NCBI GenBank assembly: GCA_026874595.1
Contig: CM049319.1
Location: forward strand, 5,608,601-5,672,600
Direction: 5' to 3'
Source: Sipunculus nudus
Taxonomy: Eukaryota > Annelida > Sipuncula > Golfingiida > Sipunculidae
Length of the DNA: 64,000 nucleotides
In this document: positions 1 through 11,929 of the stretch, in pieces
How positions within the stretch are numbered: the stretch's first letter is position 1
Layout of the letters: each line of letters begins with the position of its first letter
Made by a program: the position numbers and the translations under genes
The notes under the pieces: model-generated
Told to the model about the DNA's origin: nothing
Database searches by the model: none
The model's input: only the letters and a program-made list of their open reading frames with translations

Positions 1-939
1 TTTGGACAGCCTAGCATTCTTTCAAACCGTCAGATATTCGATGCATTAAGCCTGGACTTTATAAAGGGAGGGATCAGAGCATAATCTAAATTGAGAATGT
101 GTAATCACTGGTTTATCTTAAGGATTCTTCTCTTTATATGTCATTCTATTTCTATCGACTGATAATCTCAAATTACAGTTGAAACATTTTGTATCATGAC
201 ATTTAAGGAATGTCTTGAAATTTTATGCTACACAAATAAATCATAACCGAAGCCCATAATTCATTTGACCAGTGTAAGACATATCGCTGAAAACCCCAGG
301 AATCTGAAGAAGACAGATATAATACTCATGATGGTAGGAAGCAGACCGTAAATATAAAATGACATGGATCCCTCAAGCCTCACCGTATCCTCATACGGCT
401 AATAACCTTACATACACAGGTACCTGATATTTGAAGTTCCAAAGAAATATTCGATTGTTTTTTTCCCAGTAAAATCAAAGTAGTTAATTAATATCGTTTC
501 GCTCTTTCCTCCAAATATCCACGCATCACATACACTGGGGCAAAAGAACTTCTGAAGAACCAATTTGCATATTTCACCTTTCTTCTAGATAAATGAAGAG
601 AAATAGGCCTATGCATTAATGCCTTGAGACTACATATAAATCAAATCTTAGTGCACACAAAAGGTTCTTGAACGGACCTGTATATATGGTTAAACTGAAA
701 AAGAAGAGAATTTATGACACAACTCGGGAGGTTAGCCTGAATCTGTTAATACTCCGTTGAGAAGCCGTTATTATAGTAATGGGTTAACCGGTATTCTGGC
801 ACCCATAAAAATACCACCGGGGTATTTCGTGTCCTATGAAAAGGTATTTCCCCAGAAACAAGGGCGTTCCCCCTAAAAACATGTCATTTTTTCTTTGGCT
901 ACTTGATGTGTGCACACTGAAGTATTTTTTCTAAACGAA
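1..939. other. No gene seen
   Basis: AT-rich sequence with no open frame, RNA gene or repeat that I could support. Confidence 0.5.
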
Positions 940-1450
940 CAAATGCTGGTGGTGCCATCTGCAGCCGTTCTTGTGTGGCATTCATTCGTGCGTTGTCTTT
1001 TGGTGAAAGTTGCTCATATCTCAGGAGTGGTTAACTTATTGCTCTGAAATTCGGCAACCATCTCGGAGAGTTTTACTCGTAGACCAGTCTATCTTCCCGT
1101 TTTCGAAGAAAACGACATTTGCTGTATTAGCCTGAAATTGTGCATGTTAATAAATCCTGCATACCTCCATCATGTATGCAAGACTGGTGGCTCCAACTGC
1201 AACTGTTTTTGCGCGGTGTCCATCGCTCATATCTCAGGATTGGATGGATGTATCAGCCTGAATTTTGTATGTTTATCCGTCTTGGATAGCTTTTTTGTAG
1301 ACCATACAGGTGGCCTCACCTGCTGTTCCGGTTTTATAGAATACATGGATGAGGTTTCTAAGTAGTGGACTGGTGTCTCGTTCTGAAATTCTGCATCTTG
1401 TATCCATCTGTAGATCTGTTTTTGGTGAAAATTTCACATATATGTGGAGT
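940..1450. repeat. Degenerate tandem repeat, units of roughly 85-130 bases
   Basis: GCTCATATCTCAGGA occurs at about 1012 and 1226. A CTGAAATT(C/T)TG-like motif recurs near 1043, 1133, 1258 and 1384. Could be the central repeat of another pearl-like element. Overlapping short ORFs are not credible. Confidence 0.35.
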
Positions 1451-2110
1451 TTAATTGACATCAATGATGCCACAAGTTTGGAGTCATGTCATGTCAGGAA
1501 CATTCAATTGCTTACTTTTCCCATGTCTCTGTAATTTGGCGGTTACACGCGGTCGCTTGTCAATTACCCTTATTCTAGTTCATCTAATGGAATAACTGGT
1601 CCCTTTATGTTTATGTATGTGTAAAACTGCCTTGTACATAGTTTAGGCAATTAGATAAAATAAGATAACTGTCAAGTTTTATCTCCTGCATGTCAATGTA
1701 CGTATCAATAAATAAAGCCTCGTAAAATATTTGTGTATATATGTATATATGTATAGCAACGGATCATTTTATAGGAATAATATGGTCCATAATTATGAGA
1801 GGCACATGTTAAGATTCAAAGGATAATAATAATACTAATAATAATGATAATAATGATAATAATAAAAATAATAAAAAGATGAAGACACCTAAGTGTAGAC
1901 TACTGTTTATTTTGTCCACGAGCTTTCGAAGCTCAGAGCTCTATCAGGTGGAAAGTGATTTTTTTATTAAATGATATTGTATTTATATGTATGGTTTAAA
2001 AAACTTCAAAACCACAATGCGTGGTACAGGGTGTTGGTACATTGACTGAATATTTTTAGCTAGTATCTTGGTGCTGTAGGTCCGTATGTTCCGCGTAGGC
2101 CATTGTACTG
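1451..2110. other. No gene seen; AAT microsatellite
   Basis: Holds an imperfect (AAT)n/(GAT)n tract at about 1827-1880. CCACGAGCTTTCGAAGCTC near 1917 looks like retroelement debris but is too short to assign. Confidence 0.4.
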
Positions 2111-2707
2111 TTACCCATAAATTCAGTATATCTATATCCAATTAGTATTTTATGTTGAGTTCATGCCCTATGCAAATACAATTATGAGAATGATCGTTTT
2201 CAAGTTAATGTTATTTCAAGTAGATAAAACCAATTTAATCAGCACCTCAGCACCATGTCATAACCATAACGGGATATAACCAATCAAGTTCCTCTGATAA
2301 TGTATCCATAAAAAATATAAGTGAATATATTAAAAAAAAAAAAAAAAAAAAAAACAAAGTATCCGAGGCCATTGGGCAGGAACAATAAGATTTTGTAGCT
2401 TATCTGTTAGAATTTGGGATGAAACTGAAAATGCAGAGCCATTCGTTGGTGGAGGTGTGGGCTGTCTTAGTGTATCCAGTTTATAGATCTGTTTGAACAT
2501 ATGTACTACAGGAATCACGTTGGAAAAGCACATATTGAGGAAGTTTTGTGTGACAACCCGAAGTGACATGAACCATGGAAATACCAAACACCTACACAAA
2601 GGGCAGTTTAAGTGCACTTCAAACCGGTCAAGGAAACTATTAAATGCCCACAGAATAATGTAAAGTGCATGATAATGTAAAGTGCATAATATTAAACACA
2701 CACACAC

Positions 2708-2775
<68 letters not shown>

Positions 2776-2908
2776 GTACTATATAATTACTAGTAACTTA
2801 ACAAGACACTCTACATGGCGCTGGCGCCCCACTGTACTGACTGGAGGCGAGAGCCCTCGATCGTAAAGTCCTGTAACTATTTTCTCTCTCTCTCTCTCTC
2901 TATATATA

Positions 2909-2910
<2 letters not shown>
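2111..2910 (+). repeat. DR-1 dispersed repeat, left copy, with TA microsatellite
   Basis: Contains GATAAAACCAATTTAATCAG, ATAACCATAACGG, CAGTTTATAGAT.TGTTTG, GAGGAAGTTTTGTGTGACA and CCGGTCAAGGAAACTATTAAATG, motifs shared with nine other places in the window. 2330-2910 resembles 37440-38030. TA tract at 2710-2776. Confidence 0.55.

Positions 2911-2940
<30 letters not shown>
2880..2940. repeat. CT/TA compound microsatellite
   Basis: Alternating CT and TA dinucleotide runs just right of the TA tract 2710-2776. Confidence 0.8.
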
Positions 2941-2952
2941 AACAAAATGTTT

Positions 2953-3240
2953 TCAAACAAACCATAAATCGGCCGAACTATTAAAACCATGGTTATCATG
3001 GAAAGATACTTCTGAATGTATAACAATCAACACACCTGTAAACATATTAAACGGTGATCGTGTAAAGGGTCTCAGCTCTTTGTGTCCACTTAACGGAAAA
3101 GTGCTCCTTATTAAAAGATTCATGAGGACAAGTGTTCCGCGCTTGAATTTAAAATCTTTACTTCCTCTTGATGGAGGAAAATTCCTTAACAGGCGATATA
3201 TTGGAAATGGGGTTAAATGGGGATTACCGGTAAAGACATA
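2953..3240 (+). repeat. Dispersed repeat, first copy
   Basis: GGTTATCATGGAAAGATA, TGAATGTATAACAATCAACA and GGAAAATTCCTTAACAGGCG match 4860-5110 in the same order and orientation. The minus ORF 2953-3339 across it has no recognisable domain. Confidence 0.45.
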
Positions 3241-3500
3241 ACAAGAGTCTATCTCACTAAGAATCACCACAATATATATTTTTTCATAAACCATTATGAC
3301 AAAGGACCATTCCTTTGTCCCCGTGTGGAAGCCACCCATTCCTATTTATTTGTTCTGCCACTCGCAAGGCGGACTCGTGTTACTAAAGCATGACAGTGTT
3401 CACCCATGAAACGCATACACGTGAACACATGAATGATATTGAAGGAGACTCTGGTGGAGGTCAGTACGCCCTGACTACAGATTCTGGTTTGTTATCAATT

Positions 3501-3501
<1 letters not shown>

Positions 3502-3545
<44 letters not shown>
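3502..3545. repeat. GA microsatellite
   Basis: About 22 GA units. It makes the ORF 3390-3683 an artefact. Confidence 0.9.
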
Positions 3546-3552
<7 letters not shown>

Positions 3553-3699
3553 TATTTGACATAAAAGTAAACAAAGATATACAAAATATATTAATATGTC
3601 AATATTTTTGTTTTTATTATATCAGGAGACTTGTTAAGGAGTTCATTCCGCTGACACAACAACAACCTGTGTATGGCACATAGAGAGAATTTGTACATA

Positions 3700-4650
3700 A
3701 ATATGAAGGTTAAATGATTATACATTTCTTAATTTTTGAGACTATATGATTTAATGAGGAAATTTGTGAAAAACTGGGAAGATTTACAACTTGTATTACT
3801 GAAATTATTTTGTAACTGAATAAAAAAAAAAAAGTTGGCTTAGACTAATTTTTGTTACAGATGTAACAGTTTATCTGGAGGCATTTGTCTTTATATGAAT
3901 TTATAAAATGCTGTTTGATGTAGCAAATCAAACCTTGAAGACTATGAGTGAAGATTTTGTCAAAAATAATTTGGTCGGTTTCATTTATGACTTTTGGTGT
4001 TATGTTTCTCAGACAGCTGTCTGCTGTCTTAGTTCTGTTTTGTTTTTAATAAGTGTAGCTTTATGTCTTGTATCATGTTCGTGAGTCATGGTTCTTGTTA
4101 AAAAAATAAATGTTTGTAAATATTTTGGTACCGCTTCATGGCAGTAATTATAGTAAAATGTTTATATAGTTAATCTGAAGATGTCATTAATTTTAAGGAT
4201 TTTTAGTGATTTAAAAATTGGTTCAGTGTGGGCATTGTATTTGCTTTTTATAATAATTCTTATGGCTTTCTTTTGGAATTTCTCTAATCTATTGATATCG
4301 AAGCCCCATATCAGAATTCCATAATTTAATTGTGATAGAATAAAGAGTATCATATATAATTTTAAGTATATGGATAGGTAGGTAATGATTTAATTTATTA
4401 GGATTCCAATATATTTTGAGATTTTGGTTGCAACTTAGTTTATTTGTGATTGCCATTTCATATGTTCGTTCAATGTAATACCTAAAAAGTTGAAATCTGA
4501 TATCTTGTCTAAAGGTATATTTTTTATTTTTACTTCAGGGCTTTCTTCTTGTATGTTCTTATTTTGAGAGTGAAATATCATGAATTAAGGTTTTTTTACA
4601 TTTAATGAGAATTCACCTTGTTTAATTCATTGTTGATGATGTTTTGGTCT
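3700..4650 (-). mobile_element. Non-LTR retrotransposon (LINE) relic, 3' end of the reverse-transcriptase ORF
   Basis: Minus-strand translation gives the C-terminal part of a LINE reverse transcriptase. DFNFLGITLNEH and KISKYIGIL are followed by LSQLNYGILIWG and RLEKFQKKAIRIIIKSKYNA (frame open at 4162-4353). Further on come a TRTMTHEHDTRH-like motif and DKIFTHSLQGF near 3930-3960. Stops and frame changes separate these blocks, so it is dead. The 5' part of the element is absent, as expected for a truncated LINE insertion. Confidence 0.75.
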
Positions 4651-4744
4651 TTTTGTTTATTGTAATCAATTCAAAGATGTAATGGTGATTGTTTTCCATG
4701 TTTCACCGTCCCAACAGATAACTGAACTTCACAAATATATGTGA

Positions 4745-4850
4745 CCCCCCCCCCCCTTCCCCCAACCTCCCGCCCCCACCCGCCCCAAGACCCCACCCAA
4801 CCCGAATGAAAATTAAGTTGTGGGGCTTTTTTTTTAAAAAAAAAGTTCAT
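4745..4850. repeat. Low-complexity C-rich and T/A-rich block
   Basis: Poly-C runs followed by poly-T and poly-A runs beside the 5' side of the LINE relic. Confidence 0.7.
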
Positions 4851-4859
4851 AAAACGCAT

Positions 4860-5110
4860 GATTTGGCCGAACCTTTGGAACCACGGTTATCATGGAAAGA
4901 TATTTTTGAATGTATAAAAATCAACATACCTGTAACCCAAAAAAAATGTTAAACGATGTTCCCATCACTGCAATCAGTGCCCAGTGTTGACCAAACTGAA
5001 AGGCCCTCGCATTGAAGCGGAGTCATGTGGTCTTCGGATTAAAAACCTTTATTTCCTTTTGAGGGAGAAAATTCCTTAAGAGGCGTTTCAATGGATATGG
5101 GGGATCAATG
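4860..5110 (+). repeat. Dispersed repeat, second copy
   Basis: Second copy of the 2953-3240 sequence (GGTTATCATGGAAAGATATT, GAAAATTCCTTAAGAGGCG), about 1.9 kb to the right, with the LINE relic and low-complexity DNA between. Confidence 0.45.
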
Positions 5111-5972
5111 AGGATTATAATGGACCCGCCTGACCGCGTATTGCACGGGAATGCCTTTTGGGCAGGACATGCGCTCTGGCCACGGTCTTAACAAGCCAGT
5201 GAAAATCCCCGAGGCGCCTCTTGAAAACGTGGAGGCGTGGAGGGCCTTGTAGCACAAAAGAAATAGGGGCACCTAATGGGGAAATATTAAAATTATTAAC
5301 TATTCAGTTTAACAGGGTATAATCACGCAAAATAAATCAAACTTCTCCTAGAAGAGCACACCATCGATACGTCTGCCGAATTTGGAGAGCCAAATCAGAA
5401 CGGAAGCAGGTAAACCGTGGTCTAGAAAAAACCCAATTTCGTATTAATTATATAGACGATCACCCCTACTGATTTAAAGGGCTATCTGATCTTAATCAAT
5501 TAAAGTTAATCCCTAAGAGTTTTCTTTTTATTTTTAAAAAATAAAAATATGTGGAATAGTATTGCGATACGTATTGTAAGATTTTCATATCAATTTACAG
5601 GAAATAATTTTTCCGTTTCATATATATGAAAACATCATAATATTGCATGCAGATTAATTTATTCCACACTGCAATCTGGCCATATTACCTTGTTAAGTTC
5701 TGATTTATTGTTAAAAATATTTATTGTTGAAGGTTAATATAAGTTTAAATAGTCTTGCATATCCAGGTCACCGCAACAGACACGCTCGGACCACCAGTAG
5801 TGTCAACAAATACTCGCACCCACCTGGAAGTATCACTCTCCATGGTTAAGAAAGAAAATGTGTACCTATTGGCGAGATTTACTACTTTAATTTTAAATAG
5901 ATTAAAGCAGAATACATTTAAAGATTAAACCGATATTTAAAGATGCATCATGATCACTAGTAAAAGTTCACG
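5111..5972. other. 3' flank of the unit 1 minus lectin
   Basis: From about 5560 the sequence aligns with 23389-23560 and 59941-60100 (GCGATACGTATTGT.A.ATTT, then AGGAAATAAT). No gene seen in 5111-5560. Confidence 0.5.
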
Positions 5973-6878
5973 TCATCTCATTCTTAGCTGACTAAATGCG
6001 TGCAACGTATGTATTTCCGCATTTTCTTTCAACGTTTGGACACAAATGGAACTAAGCTGTATTCGACAGTTTCTATCATTCCACTTAAAAGAGTACCTTT
6101 TTTGAAATAAAAGGCAGTGCTCGTGACCACTCCAATTATCAGGTTGACCACGAACCCAGTTCGTAAAACATAAAGTGCTGTTATCAGCCACCCATTGCCA
6201 CACACCCTCAGATAACAGGTCGTTGCCTCCTGTCCAGAAATCCCGGTTGTAGCGTCCTTTAATGATTTCGACCAAGTGGTCGTTCTCGCCTTTGGTGTCG
6301 ATGCTGACCAGGTTACCACCGAGTCTGTGGCAGTTACTCTTCGCCTCAAGCCACGGGTATGGAGTTAACACGAATATGTAGCAAGACGGTTTCAGGGAAA
6401 GCGTCCATAAGCGTTGGCCATAGGCGTAGGTGTCGGTGAAACTATGGGAGTGAACAATTGCTGAAAAAGAATTACGACGCAAAATTAAGAATGCATCCAA
6501 ACGAACCCCATATTTCCTTTATTGCTTATACTTTTTTTGGACGTGCTTTAACTGAGCATCTGCTGGAATTCAGAAACCTCCTTTAACAAAGAATGGAAAA
6601 TATTTGTCTATATTATGAAATAAAAGTCATTCAATAAATTTAAAAATTTATTAATGAATTTGCAGAGTATTCACGGGCATGTAATAATGAGCTCACAATA
6701 CTACATTATAGTACCTTACATGAGGAGCATTCGTATTAACCGATTTAAGAACTGTTTTAAAACAACCTTAAACGTTTTCCATTTATTTCTGTGCAAACTG
6801 AAGTTTAAAAATTTATTTTTACAAGTTACCGGCCAAAAGCACGATCAAGTTAAACATTGGAACCCTAAATGTCTTCAT
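5973..6878 (-). CDS. Secreted C-type lectin with a rewritten C terminus (unit 1 minus gene)
   Basis: Open spliced reading frame of 178 codons. Coding exon 1 (6878..6830) encodes a signal peptide beginning MKTFRVPMFNLIVLLA and ends in phase 1 at a GT donor (6829). Coding exon 2 (6460..5973) follows CAG. The lectin domain shows PSCY, PWLEAKSNC, GGNLVSIDTKGEND, FWTGGND, GQPDN, EHC, KWND and SIC. The end is abnormal: after SIC the frame runs 21 residues (VQTLKENAEIHT onwards) through sequence that is 3' UTR in the unit 4 gene. A 200-base deletion relative to 60495-60694 of that copy removed the usual EKAC ending, the stop codon and the AATAAA. The terminal cysteine is therefore lost while the N-terminal PSC cysteine remains. 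C1-C4 and C2-C3 disulfides and the QPD/WND motifs are preserved, so it could still fold. It may be functional or an early pseudogene. A probable 5' noncoding exon joins at 6898. Confidence 0.75.
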
Positions 6879-7519
6879 ACTGATCCTGATATAATTCCCT
6901 GAAACGAGAAAATATTGACAAAGTGATTGACAAAGTTGATGTATCCCAATAATTATCTTATACTTATGTGAACATCTGTTTATCACACAACACAACAGCC
7001 TCCTTGTGACAGGAAAACATTAAAAACATATCGAATATAAAAAAAACTTATTTTTGGCTATTGTGCTGTAGGTATGGAAATGTAAAGGCGAAAAACATAT
7101 AAATCAATCTTGATGTAGGTGGTTAATTGGATGGTTATTGTTTAGACTATACACGATATTTACAACTTATAAAGTTTAGGAAAAAGATACAGGTAGTAGT
7201 ACATACCACATTCAGAGAGACAGCTGACGTGACAGGAATAAATCATTCAACAAATGGGAACTGATTTTTCTGTTACTTTGATTCTCCATCAAATAGACTT
7301 AGGCATAAATAAAGACCATATCAAGCTCACAACTCTCAATAAGTCGCTAAGAGAATCCTGTGTACATGTATATTAATAAATAAGGGTCATAAAGAATCAA
7401 ACCTGTCCTAATAAAATTACGAGGCAACTAAAATAAAATCTGACAAATTATTCAACATTTAAACGTTCTTTTTCCGTTGACGGGTCAGAGGTAACTATCG
7501 TCTAGGTTATCCTTCTTTA

Positions 7520-8245
7520 ACCTTAGATTTTCTATGTTCAGGAGCTATCATACGGTCAAAAGTAGGTGAACCAGGACAAAATGCAAACTCGATCTGGAAG
7601 AGGTAATTATGCACCCACAAACCAAAAAATTAGACCAATATCTGCAAGCATTGCAAAAAAAGGCCGTATATATGCATTTCTCATGAAAATTTCAAATTTC
7701 ATAAGTAAGACATCTGCGACGAAACGCAAATTTAATCTGTAACTGGTCATGATCTGGCGAGGTACAATAAATCAGGTCAATATCCGCAAGCACTGTGAAA
7801 AAAGTCCGTTCAAAAGTCTGTGAATTTACCATAAAAATTTCTATTTGCATGAGATTTTCTGTTATTTGGCCATCATACGGGACAAAACGCATTCTCGATC
7901 TGTAACTGGTCATGATCCAGCTACACACCAAAATTCAAGCTAATATCTGCAGGCATTGCGAAAAAACGCCGTACATGTGCATTTGTCATGAAAATTTCTA
8001 TTTTTCATGAAATTTTCTTTGTTCAGGAGCCCTCATACAGTCATATGTAGGTCAACCGGGACAAAACGCAAACTCAATCTGTAACTTGTCATAATTTGCC
8101 CAAACAACAAAATTCAGGCTAATATCTACAGGTATTGCGAAAAAAAGTCCCTACAACTGTTTGATTTCGGAATGACGGAAGGACGGAATGACGGACATGG
8201 GTAAAACTATATGCACCGGCCACTTTGTGGCGGGGGCATAAAATT
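7520..8245 (+). mobile_element. Helentron/pearl-like non-autonomous element, unit 1 copy
   Basis: About four degenerate tandem units of roughly 150-165 bases (TTTCTATGTTCAGGAGC, then CAAACTCGATCTG, then AATATCTGCA). These are followed by a GACGGAAGGACGGAATGACGG microsatellite at about 8174-8196, ACTATATGC, a GCCAC-TTT-GTGGC hairpin and GGGGCATAAAA. This order matches the bivalve pearl family and HINE-type Helitron relatives. The left end is not defined. Confidence 0.6.
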
Positions 8246-9544
8246 GCTCTTATTTATAACGACAGAAAATTAGATTTTTTTTACATGATAATTTTGTTTA
8301 CTGTTATGTAAGAACTTAAAAAAAGCAACCTTAACATCGATCAGTCATATTTTATATAAAACAAAGTATTATAAAACGCTTAAGAAATCTTTGTATTTCA
8401 CGATGTCGTTACCTTTCTTAACACGCTTTAGAAACATAACCTTGATGGCATTACAGACTGCGTAAATAGTTTTTCTGACTAACATTAGACAGAATTAGAT
8501 CCAAATATAACCCTTTTGACTCAAAGATTCAAATGAATTGAGCAGCTTCTGAACAATTCTCTGAAAACATTACAATGATTGTTATTTTAATCGTGCATAT
8601 GTTGCATAAGTAATAAATCATATTGAAAAAAATTAGACCCATGTCAACTGATTGTATAAAACACTTAAGCATCGGCCATTTTCCTACTCCACTGTTATAC
8701 ATAATTAATGTTTAGTTATCATAATCCGTATGTTTACCAATATTCTTTCTACACTAATCAATAATAAAAGTACTGGTAATGTACACTGGTGATTGATGTT
8801 ACAAAAATTGAGAAAAACCAGCATTATCTTTTTAATTTTAAACAGGTGTTTCCTAACATAGATATGATTAATGTTGGGGGGTCAACAAATCTTTGATAGA
8901 AAATATAAATTTAAATTAATTTTAAAAAATTAAATAAATCGTATGAATACATGTAACCCATTTTATGCCTGCACAATTTTCAATTAGTGCTTTAGACAGG
9001 AACATCTACTGAAAACTAACACTCACCTGCTCTCCCGCTGCCGCACTGTTGTCGAGGAATGACCTTAACTATTTCGGTGTTGACGGGACTATATACCTAT
9101 TGTACTGTCAGGTTTGTGTGTGGGTTGTTGATTTACAAACTCCAAAGCCACATCACGTAGACCTAAGTAATTACTGTTTATGGGGGAGTAAGTTTGGCGA
9201 AAAGGAAATTTTTGTTTTGTTTTTTTCTCAATGGGTTATTTATGCAGTCCGCGGTAACTTTATGCTATGGAATCAACTAAATTATGTCCTGGACCCCACA
9301 GGTGAACTACTAAAAACTAATTTAATTTCCTTATGACATCTCGAGGTATTCTGTCAATATATTCTGATATTTAATGGAACACTTGTTATCTTAACGTGGG
9401 CTGCTTTGACAAAGACTCCTTGATAGGGAAGTATTGTCTGTACTAATTAAAGGGGTGTTATTTGCAGTTACTTGTTTACAACACAATGACAAACTTATAT
9501 ACACACGTACACACATGTATATATATTATATATGCATATATCCC
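8246..9544. other. Upstream DNA of the divergent lectin pair, unit 1
   Basis: Conserved in units 3 and 4, including CGCACTGTTGTCGAGGAAT at 9043-9061 (also near 40771 and 62732). The ORF 9049-9336 is not open in the other copies. No gene called. Confidence 0.45.
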
Positions 9545-10824
9545 TCGAGCGACAAAGCTACAAAAATGACCGAGTGGGGTGTCATAAATGACCCCACTAC
9601 ATTTTTTAAAGAAATAGCACATATTATCGGTTCTCTTTGTGATCATCCTGCTTATGCTTTTTCTTTCTTTGGAACAATTAACGATTGTGTAATAACACAG
9701 TTTCATTTATTTGGACTATCATTCCCTGTTTCCTCTCTGAAACCCTTTTTGTCTTTATTGAAATAAGACTTGGAGAGAAATAATAGTTGTTTGATTGAAT
9801 TAATTATTTTAGTTTGCTAGCACCATATAACCACCATCATATCTATGATCACATAGTCTCCTGTTAAAGGGTAATATATATTCTACCATCACAGTTCAAA
9901 TCTGTTTGCCATGACTGACAGGTTTGAGTGGGATGCAGACTGGTAAACGCTGCCAACTGATCATACACAGACAGAGCAGAATGGGAAATAGGTTACAAGA
10001 TTTAGGTAAATGGGCACCACTTGCCATATACATTGTCTACATATCTTTGGAAGCATCAAGTTTGCCAAAGTTTTAATTGTCTACTTTGCTAGCTCAGCTG
10101 TCTAACCGCATGAACTTTAAGATATATTGGAGCCTTCTGGATATTCTGGTCATTGTTACTGTGAAGACTGATCAACCATCTGTTTTAAGCCAAAAAGGGT
10201 TTTGCGGTTCATGGTAGATTTTTATAACCATGCAACAATTCAAATCTTATACATAATTGCTTAGATCTAAGAATGATCAGCTGATTTATATTCCTGTATT
10301 TGGTTCTCATGCTGATTGCCATTTAACTCACTAAGATTTGCTTGGATTTGTTAGTTTCTAGTGTAATCAGGTGAATCAAGTCTACTGTCGCTGGTGTGAA
10401 AAACATTAAAATCAATGATTGAATGTTGTCACACCTTACTAATTTGATTTTCGGCGTTTTTTCCTGGTAATGACCGAATGTCTTAATTTAAAGACTTCTG
10501 AAGCAGTTAAAGCTGCTAAGCCCACCTGTCTCAGTCATATTTTAGTAGAAAACTTTGCAATATGTTAGTAATACACGGAAAATTCAGCAAAAGTCAGAGT
10601 CTATTATGTTAAAGAAAACCGTAACATCCCTTGGGTCACAAATGACCCCACAAAACTTTTCAGGATATATTCCACATCAATAGCCTATCCCTGTAAAGAA
10701 ATTGTGAAAATTGTAAGGAGGACTAAATTCATGGTAGGAAACAATTGTTGGATTAAATCGGCTCGTATAAATACATGGATGGGGTTATAAATGGGGTAAT
10801 AAATGACCCTACTTGGTCGCTTGA
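9545..10824. mobile_element. Foldback/MITE-like element rich in GGGTCA/TGACCC palindromes, unit 1
   Basis: Left end TCGAGCGACAAAG.. and right end ..CTTGGTCGCTTGA are imperfect inverted repeats. Near both ends and inside lie GGGTCATAAATGACCC-type palindromes (about 9581, 10633-10648, 10782). The ORF 9434-9766 overlaps the left end and has no recognisable domain. Class unassigned. Confidence 0.45.
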
Positions 10825-11699
10825 GATTTAAATACGTATAAATCATATTTATATAAGCTGTATTTGTCTACTACATTTAGTTACCTGAATATTTACTGCT
10901 ATTGCCACATGTTAGAGGATACAGTATATTCATCTTCATCTACATGCATATCTCTAGACTATTGTACTATTATTTCCAGTAATATTGTCATAATAATCAC
11001 CAGTGTAGAGACCAATGAATGTGTCTTATAAATTTATTCATATGTAGATTTAATAATACACATTAAAAAAAAGTCTTGTAGTTTTGCTCTTTCATGTTAT
11101 ACTCCTTGTTCTTTTATCATTAAATTTGTGATGTATTCTCGACAAATTACCGGACTCCAATCGATTGTTTAGTAAACGATAGTTATATAGTTTATAGACT
11201 AATGTACACCGCCTGTACATATTATATCATACGAAGAAGGAAATAAAAGTAACTTAGAAAACATGTACAGAGACGAAGGTTTTACATACTCCCCTCAACA
11301 GAGAATTTATATACCATAATATTATACATCGACTTCCTTTATGGCCTGAGTGTTATATTTACAAGTATCTAGTCGGATATTTCAAAAAGTATTTGAAATC
11401 CATAATCTTTACCTGTTGTTCCATTTTTGAAATCACAACCTGGAGTTGTGACAGCAACTAATGTTGTCTTAAGATATAATTGAAGTGCCTTGTATTTTAT
11501 ATTTATTTATTACTATTTGGGTCAGCTGGTCAAATTAGATTGTTAGGTTGCGAGATAATTTTCATCCATGATCCATGGAATATAATGTCATGTTGAACTA
11601 ATCGTCTTATTTTTTGTCGGAGGTAAACAATTTTTTATGCATTCTTAATCTAACCTATGAACAGATGAAGAATTCCAATTCTTTAAAGGATTACCTGAC

Positions 11700-11850
11700 A
11701 AGCAAGGCCTTTCCATTGAGCCGGCGGAGAGCTCATCCTGGGTGGTAGCCGACCGTGAAATATCTCACTTCTCTTTGGCTGAGATCTCCCGGTTTTGATT
11801 CCTGCACTCTATAACTAGGGCACAGAAACCGGTCTAAGGTAATCGGTATA
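11700..11850 (+). repeat. Possible SINE head, unit 1 (copy at 45750-45890)
   Basis: CCATTGAGCCGGCGGAGAGC and CCCGGTTTTGATTCCTGCAC have the spacing of degenerate A and B boxes. The copy at 45750-45890 is explained by the unit duplication. Only weak support for a SINE. Confidence 0.3.
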
Positions 11851-11929
11851 TAAAACCATGAATAAACAATCAGATTACTAACTAAGAAAACAACAAATTT
11901 CTATTACATCACCTGCGGACACACTTGTT

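Noticed and set aside
2330-2707. 125-codon minus-strand ORF
   Set aside because: Runs from a poly-A tract through a DR-1 repeat; similar ORFs at 16210, 28922 and 37443 differ in frame and length, and the peptide is low complexity at one end.
2953-3339. 128-codon minus-strand ORF
   Set aside because: No recognisable motif, and the repeated copy at 4860-5110 does not keep the frame.
9434-9766. 110-codon ORF similar to 41089-41289
   Set aside because: It sits across the end of the foldback element and is shortened or broken in units 2 and 3. No domain seen.
10633-10648. Estrogen-response-element-like site
   Set aside because: Spacer is four bases instead of three and the motif recurs as a structural part of a transposon-like element, so a regulatory reading is not supported by sequence alone.
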